Shown: positions 9,350 to 18,904 of the stretch, piece by piece
Layout: each line of letters starts with the position of its first letter
How positions within the stretch are numbered: the first letter of the stretch is position 1
NCBI GenBank assembly: GCA_002751075.1
Contig: NAOQ01000006.1
Span: forward strand, 427,118 to 446,021
Origin: Ichthyophonus hoferi
Lineage: Eukaryota; Opisthokonta; Ichthyosporea; Ichthyophonida; Ichthyophonidae
Direction of reading: 5' to 3'
Length of the DNA stretch: 18,904 nucleotides
The notes under the pieces: generated by a model
The model's database searches: none
What the model was told of the DNA's origin: nothing
The model's input: the letters and a program-made list of their open reading frames with translations, nothing else
Position numbers and translations under genes: made by a program

Positions 9350-10471
9350 TAAAAACAAACTGTATTATAATTTATAATATTTACTGTATGGCTTTAGTCT
9401 GGGTAGTATGGCCTGAGACAAACCTTATTAAGCAAGGTGGAATGTCTGGCAACTACTTATAGAAGTCATGCACTGGTTGCATTAAAAGGGCCTTATATTT
9501 TGAGGGTATGTCAATATATATATCACATCTTTTGCTAAAAGTTAACTTGGTTAAGAATAAATTTATTATAACTTATCATGGTTAAAGATAATTTATCAAA
9601 ATAAGCATAACTGAAAATAGCTCAATCATTTTCCAAGCCAGGTAGAAGAGGCTTCATGAAATTGATGAGGGCCCGGACTGCACTGTGTCAAATGTGTAAT
9701 GCAGTGTATCCTCTCCCTTACTTTCCATTTATGATGTGCTAGATAGCAACATCGCGGAACAGTTATTTAACCTGTTGGTGTTGCTTATATACTACAAAAT
9801 TGTATTTGTAGCTATCCTGCTCAGATTTTGGAACAAGAAAAACCGAGCATTGAGGTGGTCTACAGACAAACAATGCCTGTATATGTATTTACTATGGTAA
9901 CATAACAAGACTCATGAATGGTTGATAGAGAACATTATAGATAATAATTAAAACTCCAGCATTCACAACATGAAGACTATAAAACAGGAAAAAGAAAAAA
10001 GGGTAAATATGTGAATGATCCATTAAGTATAATATACTTCACGGAAGTATTTGACCATATATGAGACATCAGCAATAAAAACAGAACCATCAAAAATGGA
10101 AAAATCAGGAATTAAATTAAAGTACATGTATGCTAGTTAATGTTTTCATTTCAATCGGTGAAGTAGTTATCTCACCCATGCTTAGAGTGACATTCGATTA
10201 TTGCGAACAGAAAATTTGAGATGAAAAGTGCACCGCTTTTTTATTCAGTATTACTACATAATTAACAGTCCCCAATCTGTCCCAGATCGAACCTTTCTAT
10301 ATTATCTAAATATAGCATTTTATATATAGGCTACTTCAGAACCCAGTGATAATTAGAACAATATTAATATTACTAGATGCAGTACTGGCAATTATTGCTA
10401 CCTTATAGGAATAAATCATAGAAAGATCTTGCTCTTATTAGCTGGATATATCGCTATCCACCATGCATACC

Positions 10472-10643
10472 ATTGGTCTAGAGTCACCACCAGTACCATC
10501 AATCACGCATGAGCCAATAAACGATTCTTTTCATTGTATTAAAATATGCGCGTAATAGGGCCTACCCAATCATTATTTGGATTAAGATTGGTATTCGATG
10601 CCGTCTTCATAACAAGAAACCGGCATGTAATTAAAGAGCCAAT
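10472..10643. promoter_or_regulatory. Cluster of CCAAT/ATTGG pentamers upstream of NFS1
   Basis: Five pentamers at 10472, 10514, 10566, 10587 and 10639 within 172 bases, some in CCAATCA context. In animals CCAAT is the NF-Y core and is often promoter-proximal. These sites lie 0.65-0.85 kb before the ATG and the word is common in introns here, so a promoter role is only possible. Confidence 0.25.
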
Positions 10644-11307
10644 CACAAGGAAAGGAATGAATATGATTTATCCGACTGTGAATATATTACACTTTGCGTA
10701 GCTTAACGCAAAGCAATCTGTTCATACTGCAATTTAGAATGGTACCCACGTAGTCTATATACATACACCTGTAGAAACCGTAAAAGGCAGGTTATTTTTA
10801 GTAATTTAATATACTTGCTCTCTTATTTTTTTTCTTCTCTCAATTATTCTTCCTCTAATATTCAACAGCTACATCTTTGTACCCGTTTAGCTTGATTTTT
10901 ACATTGAAACTATTTGCCATCTTATTGCCCGTCTACCTACCATTACACTTTTCATTCTTAGTCTCTTTATATGTAAATATGGACACTGTATAACAGTTAT
11001 TTCTGCATATACACCTATAATTAAACTGAATTTTTTCTATTTAGTTTTGTTGTTATAGACTATGGTTGCAATTTTAATGTTATTCTTCGGTACAAATTTG
11101 CCCAGTAGACACACATATACACCACATAAACGGCCTCTCTTAGCTACACCCATGTTAGCCGTGCTTCTTTATTGTTATGAGACCGACTCTATTGCTCAGG
11201 AAACTAGTTCTCTCTGTCGTAGTTATCATCTTTCTTATAGCTGTAACTTGACCTCAGCAGTCTAGACTCTTCTAATAATTACTATTACAGACAACAACAG
11301 CAATAAT

Positions 11308-11419
11308 ATGCTTGCCACAGCAGCACTACAGTTGACCAGACAGGGTGCACGGTCTAGTGTAGTCCTTCCTGTCTGGGCCTCACTGAGGAAATATGCCACA
11401 GCCGCTCCTGTCGAACATG
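11308..11419 (+). CDS. NFS1: NFS1 exon 1: start and mitochondrial leader
   Basis: Starts [17 protein letters not shown] and ends [10 protein letters not shown]; four Arg, one Lys and no acidic residue before Glu36. This ATG gives a total length like other NFS1 proteins. The acceptor-like TTACTATTACAG just before it (ending 11290) suggests a spliced, non-coding first exon further upstream. Confidence 0.85.
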
Positions 11420-14400
11420 GTATGTGCATTGGTTATGCGCTTCACTCACTTAGGCTATATTATTGTGTGATATTAAATAATTAAATGAAATATTTGTAAC
11501 AAGAAAAGATATCTTAGTTTGTTTTATTGTGCAGTTTATCTTCATGGTGGCCCACTGGGCTACTATAGCTCCTTACACACATCTTGACATAGGTACAATG
11601 CTTCAACTACCACTACCATTTTATGCATATAGTCTGAAGATGTGCTTTCGTATATCTATGCACATATACACACGGCATCCACATGTTGTTATGGTATACT
11701 ATGGGCATGCAATCCACCTATTTATCTCCCTCTTTCTTTCCCTCTTGCTAGTTATATTAGGGCAAGAGGGTGTATGCGATCGCATTTTAGTTTTATTTTC
11801 TCTTTGCGTGTATGTATATTATTAAGTCATTAGTACTAATTAGAGCCATTGGTCAAAGAGATATATGACACTTTTGATTGATGGTTTCCATAGTAATTAA
11901 TAACCACCTTATCAATTTCAGCATATTTTATTATTTCTTACTGTGTTGTATGTAGTTACTATCTCACTCGCTTTTGGATGATAACCGATAATTACAGGTT
12001 CATAATGAACATCGAAGCCAAATGTATATACTCCGTTTATGCTTGATCAATATAGCATACTAAATATGGACTAATTAATTATGACTATTATTATGTCTCC
12101 TGGACTGTACACGTATACATATATAGCTATATTTGACCAATATTTTAATATCTCTTTTACCCTCCCTCTCAGAAGCCAATCCGGGCATCGAGGTGAAAGA
12201 GGTTAGTCACCCTGGAAGACCTCTATATTTGGACATGCAGGCTACTACACCAATGGTTAGTAACCCATAACTAGGCATAATATTTTTTGATTGGTTAACT
12301 GGGTTTATGTGATGTGGCCATTCCTGTTGGTCAAGGCTTAAAGGGAGTTAGTGACAATTAGGAATGAAGATACTCTGTATAGAGAAGTAAATATGTTATT
12401 GTTATTGTTATTGTTACAGTATATTGTAGTATACAATGGTGTTATTGTTATGGTATAGGTATACCTCTTCCCTCTCTCTCTCCCTATGGTTGAGCATTTC
12501 GCCTTCATTACCTTTTTACATTATGGCATACTTTATTATAATAGTATAATAGTATATTTTCTTATATAATATTTTAAAATTTAAACGGGCTAAATATTCC
12601 CAAATATTTCATTACTCTACTATATACAAAAACTATTGGCTATTTTGAATGTTTTTGCATATTTCCTTTTACGCTACTTAAATCTTTTGATGCTATTTTC
12701 TCATTATTCAACCTAAAGCATCAACACATACCTTTACAATAGAGACCCTCTGTATATAGAAAGAGATATATAGGTATACCTACATCTACCACCTTTGCTT
12801 CCTCTCCCTCCCCCTCTCCCTCTCCCTCTCCCTCTCTCTCTTTCTCTTTCTCTTTCTCTTTCTTCCTACATTAACACATACCTCTCCAGGACCCCCGTGT
12901 GGTGGATGCTATGCTCCCTTACATGACCCAGTTTTTTGGCAATCCCCATAGTCGTACCCACCAATACGGATGGGAAGCCACAGATGCGGTAGAGTATGCC
13001 CGTGAGGTAGGTGTAGGTGTAGGTAGGAGAGAGACGGGAGTAGGGATACTATGACACTAACATTTTCTTAGGTTTTTGTAATGGTTTTATGGTTATTATT
13101 ATTGTGGTTGCTATCACTACTACTACTACTACTATTATTATTACTATTGATTTTACTATCACATTTATTATTATTTTTATTGCTATTATTATTACTTGTT
13201 TTGTTTTATTTTACTTATTCTCTTTAACTGTAACTAGGGGTTGGAATAATATGCGATTAAGAACTGTTCAAGTCTATCGTTATGTAATATATATATTGGT
13301 GTTTGTATATGTACCCAAAGTATTTTATCAGTGATGGCACTGTGGTGTCCACAGCGAACAAACGTTAATTATTTATTACCTTATTATTTTTTCTTATGAA
13401 CTTATACAATCTATCATATATAGAATCAGTCATTGTTCAATAATATAACCATATAACCATATGATTAGCCGGATTGGTGTGTGCACCCACTTATTCATAG
13501 AGGCATTAATATTATTGGCTGGGTATTTACATTTAAAATTTAATTACAGAAAGTAGCCGATCTCATTGGAGCAGACCCAAAGGAAATTATCTTCACCAGT
13601 GGAGCGACTGAATCTAATAATATCTCTATCAAAGGTGTAGCCAATTTCTACAAGGCCAAAAAGAGACACGTTATTACGTCACAGACAGTAAGTTATTGTT
13701 GGCTTCTAATGGTTGTATGTTCGTCCGGGGCATACTATTGGTTATATTCTCTTTAGCCAATCGTAGCATTACTGTTGTCTTTATTATGATCTTTTATCTC
13801 CTTCCCTTTCTCTCCTTTTGTCTAGGATACTATGCTCTAAGTAAAATGCTATTTTAGTAGTACCATAACATGTCGACATTATACTTAATATGCATACTCC
13901 ATTGGATGGGGATGTGTAATATGTAGACTACAATAACTACAATACCGATATTCATTTAGATATATATTATATTAATGTTATCTAACGGGTTGGGCTGTAA
14001 GTATAGGAACACAAGTGTGTATTGGATTCCTGTCGTTACCTTGAAGGCGAAGGCTTTGAAGTAACATACATGCCTGTACAGAAAAATGGCTTAATTGATC
14101 TGGAGGTAGGGATGAGTTTTTATAGGTTAGGATACATGATAGGGTGTATAGTAGAGTATACTGGTATATAAAGTTAGAGTTTATAGTAGAGTATACTGGC
14201 ATATAAGATTAGAGTGTATATTAGAGTATACTGGTATGTTAGGGTAGGGAAGAGGATGGTAGGCTAGACTCTTATTGTCTCTATTGTCTTTTGATGGTAT
14301 GTTATAGTATGCTATAATATTATATAATACATAATATAATGTAATGTAATATGCTCTGATATGATATGATAAGATAAGATAAAATACAGTGTAGTGCAAT

Positions 14401-17139
14401 AGTATTTAAGCCCGTCCTTTCCTAATATAGCTACCTCTACTTATGCCTATATATCTATGCATATCTAGGACCTAGAGAGTAAGATCCGAGATGATACAGC
14501 CCTGGTGTCTATTATGGCTGTTAATAACGAGATAGGGGTCATGCAACCTTTAAAGGAGATAGGTATGGTATATAGTGTATATTGTATTATTAAATTATTA
14601 TAACATATAGCAATGTTTTCAATGCATTGCACTAATGATCTAGTCCATCATCCAGTATATATATATATCTCTATTCGATATTCTTTCAAAGGTTATTCCC
14701 CTAGAATGTGCATCCATTATTATTTTATTTCCATGCATTTTCTGTAGATTCTGTATATATTTCTGATTACATGTGACATAAGGTAGCATAGGGACTACAT
14801 AACATCCAAGTGTATATTATATATTTGCTCGTATAGCTATATACTATACTACATTATATTGTACTATACTATTTCATACTGTATTATACTGTACTATAGT
14901 ATCTATATAGTTATATAGTAACGGTGGCTTTTCCTACACCTACGCTAGGTGAGCTATGCAAGAGAAAGCGAACCTACTTCCATACAGATGCAGCTCAGGC
15001 GGTGGGCAAGGTCTCTTTGAATGTTAGAGAGATGGGGATTAATCTAATGTCTATTAGTGGCCATAAGCTATACGGGCCTAAGGGTGAGTGGGTGATGTGA
15101 TATTAATAGCAGCCAACTAATAATACACTAGTGTTAAAAGAGTGTGTAAGTTTATATGAGTGTGTACTAGGACATCATCCTTCGTGGGAGTAAGCGAGAA
15201 AAGCGATAGGTATAGTCATGCTAATCTTACTGGAGTATAGTGTTTGGTAGTGAATACAGTGAATACGACTAGGTTAGGGTGTAGAGATGTAGGGAAGTTC
15301 ACCCAGATATATATTTATGAATTATGAGCTATGGGTAAGCTAGACTTGTAGCTTACTAGTAGGCACTATAGTTTATTTTAGGTAATGTAGTATATAATAG
15401 GTAGTATATTATATAGTAGGTAATGTAGTATAGTAGATAGTAGATAATGTAGTATATAGTAGGTAGATTGGCAGTAGCTTACCATATCCGACCCTACCCT
15501 ACCCTACCCTACCCCTTGCCTTGCCAGGTATTGGAGCCCTCTATGTGCAACGGCGACCCAGAGTCCGTCTAGTAGCACAGATGAGTGGGGGAGGACAAGA
15601 GCGTGGTATGCGCAGTGGTACGCTACCAGCGCCCTTAGTACTGGGCTTAGGCAAGGCTTGTGAGCTCGCATCTAAGGAGATGGCCGTGAGTTTTCCGCTT
15701 TACCGTACTACTACATACATATACACATACATATAGACTAAATTTGGGTAGAATTGGTGTTTATTTGTTATGATCAGGAGTTGTTGGAACTAAACCATTG
15801 CTCTTTTACACTTTTATTTCTTTATTTCTTCTTTTATTAATCATTCTTTTATTTATGGTTTTATTATTATTGTTATATTGTTCATTACTATAGAGAAAAG
15901 ACGTTCCTTTCTACTATACATAATACACCACATATACTATATATTTCCATACCCCTTTATTGGCTGTCAACTAACCAATCAACCCCTTCTACCCTATCCA
16001 CAGTATGACCATAAGCGTATCACCGCGCTTTCTAATAGACTAGTTCATGGCATTACATCTCAACTCAGTCACGTGATTCGTAACGGTGACCCAGTGAGAA
16101 CCTACCCTGGTTGTGTGAATCTGTCATTTGCCTATGTTGAGGGAGAATCTTTGTTGATGGGTAGGTGGCTGTATAGTATATATGGTATAAGGTATGCTAT
16201 ATAGTATGCAAGTTATAGGATATGTTATATGTTATATAGTATATAAGGTATAAGGCATGTTATATAGTGTATGTTGTATGTTATATAGGGTATATGAATG
16301 TCTCATCTTAACCTAACCCATATACACCCTACCCTACCTTAACCCCTACTTCATGGCCGTGCAGCCCTGAAGGACATTGCTCTGTCTAGTGGTAGTGCCT
16401 GTACCAGTGCCAGTCTAGAGCCGTCTTATGTACTAAGGGCTATAGGGTCGGAAGAAGACCTGGCTCATTCCTCCATTCGCTTTGGAATAGGTCGCTTTAC
16501 TACAGAGGAGGTAGGCGCTAATATCTTGATTTGTATATAGTATAGCATGGTATAATAAAGTATAGTAGACTGTAGACGGATTAACAATCCAATAGTGATT
16601 GATTAGCAATTATATCTTATTATATATTGTATTATATTTTATTACCAACTCATACCTACACATGCGTATTGGCTCATTTAGTTAACTTGAATGATGATTG
16701 GTTGGTATACCTCCAGGTTAATTAACATATATGCATGTAATTAACTAATTATACCCTAATTAGGACCGTATGCTACAAATTCATTGGTTGACTAGTTGAT
16801 ACTAAACTATTGATGAAACCTGAGTAATTCTAAGCAAATGCTATTGGCTATGTTTGCCATCAAATTAAAATCTACCTATGGTGTGAATAGATTCATTATT
16901 CTTCGATAATAGATGATTATTATACTACCCTATTATCATATATATATATCCTAGCCTGGAAGTATGTATGCTCTTTCTCATTTCCTTTCTTATAACTTAC
17001 ATGTTTAACCACGCAGGAAATTGACTACTGTGTGGCCAAATGTGTGGAGCACACCAACCGGCTAAGAGAAATGAGCCCTTTGTGGGAGATGGTACAAGAG
17101 GGTATTGATATTAAGTCTATCCAGTGGAGTCAACACTAA
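11308..17139 (+). CDS. NFS1: Mitochondrial cysteine desulfurase NFS1, complete, 11 coding exons
   Basis: Joined exons: 11308-11419, 12173-12255, 12890-13006, 13550-13687, 14007-14105, 14469-14562, 14949-15083, 15528-15685, 16004-16160, 16365-16510, 17017-17139. They give 453 residues (human NFS1 has 457), all with GT-AG introns and matching phases. The enzyme is a PLP-dependent class V aminotransferase-fold homodimer that takes sulfur from L-cysteine, leaving alanine, and passes it as a persulfide to the ISCU scaffold for Fe-S cluster assembly. In animals it works with ISD11 and acyl carrier protein in the matrix. The first ~35 residues are basic and hydroxylated without acids until EH, as in a mitochondrial leader. 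PLP-binding features are ATESNN in exon 4, TEHKC at 150-154, HTDAAQ at 226-231, and SGHK with Lys254. Mobile-loop SGSACTS has catalytic Cys377. The C-terminus [16 protein letters not shown] matches animals. Nothing is missing. Confidence 0.97.
12173..12255 (+). CDS. NFS1: NFS1 exon 2
   Basis: Encodes [14 protein letters not shown] and [13 protein letters not shown], where the mature enzyme begins. Strong pyrimidine tract and CTCTCAG acceptor. Phase 1 in, phase 0 out. Confidence 0.95.
12395..12417. repeat. (GTTATT)n short tandem repeat
   Basis: Four TTATTG-type units in NFS1 intron 2, with a further partial unit near 12440. Confidence 0.75.
12799..12866. repeat. NFS1: CCCTCT/CTTTCT microsatellite before NFS1 exon 3
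   Basis: Near-pure pyrimidine tract ending about 23 bases before the exon 3 acceptor, so it probably doubles as an extended polypyrimidine tract. Confidence 0.9.
12890..13006 (+). CDS. NFS1: NFS1 exon 3
   Basis: Encodes [12 protein letters not shown] and [15 protein letters not shown], the conserved NPHS-x-TH-x-YG block. The acceptor follows a 68-base CT-rich tract. The donor sits at the start of an iterated GTAGGT run. Confidence 0.96.
13007..13027 (+). repeat. NFS1: Iterated GTAGGT at the NFS1 exon 3 donor
   Basis: The donor GTAGGT is followed by further GTAGGT units, each resembling a 5' splice site. Confidence 0.75.
13113..13147. repeat. (ACT)n/(ATT)n microsatellite
   Basis: TAC triplets passing into TAT triplets in NFS1 intron 3. 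The open frame across it is a low-complexity artefact. Confidence 0.85.
13550..13687 (+). CDS. NFS1: NFS1 exon 4: GATESNN
   Basis: Encodes [30 protein letters not shown] and VITSQT. ATESNN lines the PLP phosphate site in this family. Phase 0 on both sides, donor GTAAGT. Confidence 0.97.
14007..14105 (+). CDS. NFS1: NFS1 exon 5: [10 protein letters not shown]
   Basis: Encodes [17 protein letters not shown] and [10 protein letters not shown]. The His after Glu stacks on the PLP ring in homologues. The acceptor GTAAGTATAG has a poor pyrimidine tract, but both phases and the alignment fix it. Confidence 0.94.
14141..14245. repeat. 35-base minisatellite, three copies, NFS1 intron 5
   Basis: TAGAGTATACTGG recurs at 35-base steps (GTAGAGTATA at 14151 and 14186, TTAGAGTATA at 14221). 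Unit identity is high, so it is fairly young. Confidence 0.9.
14296..14392. repeat. TA-rich short-period repeats (GATAT, GATAA, TAATG)
   Basis: Runs of five-base-step units such as GATATGATATGATAAGATAA in NFS1 intron 5, right of the 35-base minisatellite. Confidence 0.7.
14469..14562 (+). CDS. NFS1: NFS1 exon 6: NNEIGVMQP
   Basis: Encodes [16 protein letters not shown] and [17 protein letters not shown]-x-G is a PLP-pocket motif of the family. Leaves in phase 1. Confidence 0.95.
14836..14905. repeat. ACTATACTGTA-type repeats, NFS1 intron 6
   Basis: Degenerate ACTAT and ACTGT units at about five- and ten-base steps. Confidence 0.65.
14949..15083 (+). CDS. NFS1: NFS1 exon 7: HTDAAQ and PLP lysine
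   Basis: Encodes [12 protein letters not shown] and [13 protein letters not shown]. Lys254 in SGHK is the Schiff-base lysine (Lys258 in human). Confidence 0.96.
15378..15467. repeat. GGTAATGTAGTATA minisatellite, NFS1 intron 7
   Basis: GTAATGTAGTATA appears at about 15382 and 15420 and as GATAATGTAGTATA near 15443, joined by TAGTAG and TAGGTAG units. Confidence 0.8.
15491..15515. repeat. NFS1: (ACCCT)n tract before NFS1 exon 8
   Basis: Four ACCCT pentamers and an ACCCC, ending 12 bases before the acceptor. The pentamer differs from the CCCTAA animal telomere hexamer. Confidence 0.85.
15528..15685 (+). CDS. NFS1: NFS1 exon 8: RPRVR and [12 protein letters not shown]
   Basis: Encodes [31 protein letters not shown] and [22 protein letters not shown]-x-RSGT is diagnostic for IscS/NFS1. 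The acceptor CCAG follows an ACCCT-repeat tract. Confidence 0.97.
16004..16160 (+). CDS. NFS1: NFS1 exon 9
   Basis: Encodes [33 protein letters not shown] and VEGESLLM. Strong pyrimidine tract ending CCACAG. Leaves in phase 1. Confidence 0.96.
16184..16287. repeat. 63-base-period tandem duplication, NFS1 intron 9
   Basis: GGTATAAGGTATG at 16184 and GGTATAAGGCATG at 16247 begin two related copies. Shorter GTTATATAG units recur within them. Confidence 0.75.
16365..16510 (+). CDS. NFS1: NFS1 exon 10: catalytic cysteine loop
   Basis: Encodes [30 protein letters not shown] and [14 protein letters not shown]. Cys377 in SGSACTS is the persulfide-carrying residue (Cys381 in human). Confidence 0.97.
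17017..17139 (+). CDS. NFS1: NFS1 exon 11: C-terminus
   Basis: Encodes [30 protein letters not shown] and SIQWSQH, then TAA. The eukaryotic C-terminal tail is fully kept. Confidence 0.96.
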   Translation, partial: EIDYCVAKCVEHTNRLREMSPLWEMVQEGIDIKSIQWSQH

Positions 17140-17445
17140 GCTATAGAATAGCTCACAGCTGGGGTTGAGCCTATAGCCTGGTGCTGTAGTATGTTAACCG
17201 TACATATATAATATATATTGTAGGCAGGAACATGCCTGCTGCTGTCTGTTTTTCACGGCCAGAATCACGTTCTTCCCATCGACACTTAGAATAGTTCATG
17301 AGATAGGACATTCGGTTGGCTACATGCTATTATTTTTTCTAACATTTTAGTTTTTGCTCATGTATATATGATTGTACAAAAATATATTTTTTATTAAACT
17401 CTTTTCAATGGTTGTCTGTCCGGAAATGGTTGTGTTTGGTTTCCT
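17140..17445 (+). terminator. NFS1: NFS1 3' UTR and likely polyadenylation region
   Basis: ATTAAA at 17393-17398, about 255 bases after the stop, is followed by a GT-rich stretch (about 17408-17445). That is the usual layout of a cleavage and polyadenylation site. A small hairpin GCAGG-AACATG-CCTGC lies at 17224-17239 in the UTR. Confidence 0.55.
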
Positions 17446-18680
17446 ATGCAACATAAACGACTTATACTCCAATTCTTTTTTTATATAAAATAACTTAATT
17501 GTCATGAAAAGCTATTGTTTAACTGTTCATTCATGCTTGGTATTAGTGCAGTAGAAAAGGTGATCAAATTTTGAATTTATTTTGGATGTGTTATGCAAAA
17601 CAAAAAACGTTTGCAATTCCATTTCAAATATTTACTCAGACAGCAAAGTATACTTAAATATGGACATTTGCCATATGACAAGGGAAGAGCCAATATTGCA
17701 TACAGAAAGACATGATATACTTTATGATAAGGGGAAAATATTTTTAAAAGAAAACAGGATTTCAAATTTCATGTGTTTCAGTCAATGTTAGCCGAACATA
17801 AATGTACACAACATAAGTAGAAATTTATTTAGAGTTATATAAACATTAATTAGTTATAGTTATTAAATAGTCTATATTCAGGATGTTATATGTTATATCA
17901 ATAATAGTTCCGGCATGGAATGTAAGGCAAATTGATAGTTAGGCAAGCCAAATATTAAAAACAACTTGATTACCGGCCCATTAATGGTGTATAGTTGAGA
18001 TCGTGTTTCTGTATACTTGTAGATATAAAGATTTCTGTCTGTCGCAAGACCAACATGAGATTATGGAGTAAGAGTAAGTAAAATACTATTTAGTTTAACT
18101 TGAACCCATCATTTGTTGTCATACAGGTTATTATAACCGTATGTTTTGTGTGTATGCGTTAGTGTGTAGAGCTGAGTAGTTATAAACATCGCATCATTTA
18201 AAATATGTCTAATTTTATTATGCAGTTATTAATTGACACTTTTACTGCAGTTAAAGCCTTACCATTTATATATATAGACTACAAGCCAGTATAATTATTT
18301 TTCTGGATATCAAGTTTGAAATTTTTATTTTATTGTGTGTAAATAGAAATGGATAGTGGGAAGCAATATATATACATAGGCTTTCTATAAGAAAGTATTA
18401 GAGTGTAGTAGGAGAGGCTACATATAAAACGGAGCACATCCTTATTAAAATGGAAATAATTGCAACTCCAATTCATAGATTATAGATTAGTCGTTAGGAC
18501 TAAGTTAAATAACCCACAGGACAGCTACTTCTACCAAAAGTATATAACCAAACTTCAGGTCTGTATCAAGAGCCAGAAATAAGGCACGTAAGTAAATGTT
18601 GTTTGACTTAGCATAAAGTGTCTTTGTTATTTTAGTAATGGCTCAAATGCATAGCACTACTTCTTCAGAAGGTAACATAG

Positions 18681-18702
18681 GTACAAAACGTAAATTTTGT
18701 AC
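18681..18702. repeat. Inverted repeat GTACAAAA / TTTTGTAC
   Basis: Perfect eight-base arms around six bases. Confidence 0.7.
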
Positions 18703-18715
18703 TTACTCTTATTAC

Positions 18716-18731
18716 TGCCGAACGATCGGCA
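18716..18731. repeat. Hairpin TGCCGA-ACGA-TCGGCA
   Basis: Perfect six-base GC-containing stem with a four-base loop, 13 bases after the previous inverted repeat, in otherwise AT-rich sequence. Confidence 0.6.
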
Positions 18732-18904
18732 AGAAAAGTCAAAAAAGTCAAAGCAAATTTAAAAAATGTTATATCTTTTTAAAAAGTGCGTAGAGTTTTA
18801 GTGCCGTAAAACAAAAGGGAACAGACAAGTACTTCGTTTCCTAGAAGTAAATAGTATATGTTTTCCAATTGTATTATGATATTCAGTGCCCCCTTTATTT
18901 CTGA

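Larger units (their letters stand above)
8872..11307. other. Intergenic region, no gene recognised
   Basis: AT-rich on both strands with no convincing coding block. It holds an A-rich microsatellite (9302-9349), a short palindromic, CpG-bearing stretch (8921-8977), and a CCAAT/ATTGG cluster (10472-10643). It should include the NFS1 promoter and any non-coding first exon, but no TATA box or start site could be placed. Confidence 0.5.
17446..18904. other. Downstream intergenic region, no gene recognised
   Basis: AT-rich. The longest open stretches (near 17582-17791, both strands) have no recognisable motif and overlap each other. Contents noted are two inverted repeats near 18681-18731 and a weak first-exon candidate at 18638-18671. 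Confidence 0.5.

Noticed and set aside
10270-10300. GGTTCGATCT on the - strand, like a tRNA B box
   Set aside because: No five-base T stem pairs around it, and no acceptor stem, anticodon arm or A box lies at the right distance.
11529-11833. Hydrophobic open frames in NFS1 intron 1 resembling membrane segments
   Set aside because: T-rich intron sequence gives Leu/Phe/Ile runs. No motif, and the frame is not linked to the exons.
13089-13334. Thr/Ile-rich open frame
   Set aside because: Translation of an ACT/ATT microsatellite in NFS1 intron 3.
13978-14399. Two similar - strand open frames
   Set aside because: Their likeness comes from the 35-base minisatellite and from antisense of NFS1 exon 5.
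15491-15515. Telomere-like repeat
   Set aside because: The unit is the pentamer ACCCT, not CCCTAA. It is only 25 bases long and sits at an intron acceptor.

Overview
This is a nuclear, AT-rich, intron-bearing eukaryotic genome window. Two multi-exon genes lie head to tail on the + strand. A decayed protein-coding remnant lies between them on the - strand. The cysteine desulfurase protein is close to animal NFS1 along its whole length. Together with GT-AG introns of 177 to 883 bases and many simple repeats, this suggests an animal, perhaps an early-branching one such as a sponge. The sequence alone does not fix the species.

Left part (1-6760): the 3' thirteen coding exons (483 codons) of a predicted ATPase of the ABC class (Pfam ABC_ATPase, PF09818, the family of the trypanosome RNA-binding factor MRB1590). 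The amino end lies beyond the left edge. The ATP-binding motifs are present, and the Walker A loop is split by an intron, with GKST on a 39-base exon. The introns are rich in CCAAT/ATTGG words, and one carries a 98-base-period tandem duplication.

Middle (6761-11307): the 3' flank of the ATPase gene, then a broken - strand coding remnant (about 7420-8871) of unknown family, then about 2.4 kb of AT-rich sequence without a recognisable gene. A cluster of five CCAAT/ATTGG pentamers lies about 0.65-0.85 kb upstream of the next start codon.

Right part (11308-17139): a complete NFS1 gene for mitochondrial cysteine desulfurase, 11 coding exons and 453 residues. It has a basic leader, the PLP lysine and the mobile-loop catalytic cysteine. 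Its introns hold several unrelated TA-rich minisatellites and pyrimidine tracts. From 17140 to the end there is a 3' UTR with a likely ATTAAA polyadenylation signal, then AT-rich sequence with two short hairpins and one weak first-exon candidate.

No virus-like element, intact transposon, CRISPR array, rRNA or tRNA was recognised. Both genes are of known families. The less ordinary points are the ATPase in a probable animal, the pentamer enrichment and the unidentified remnant. I saw no sign of a novel multi-gene system.
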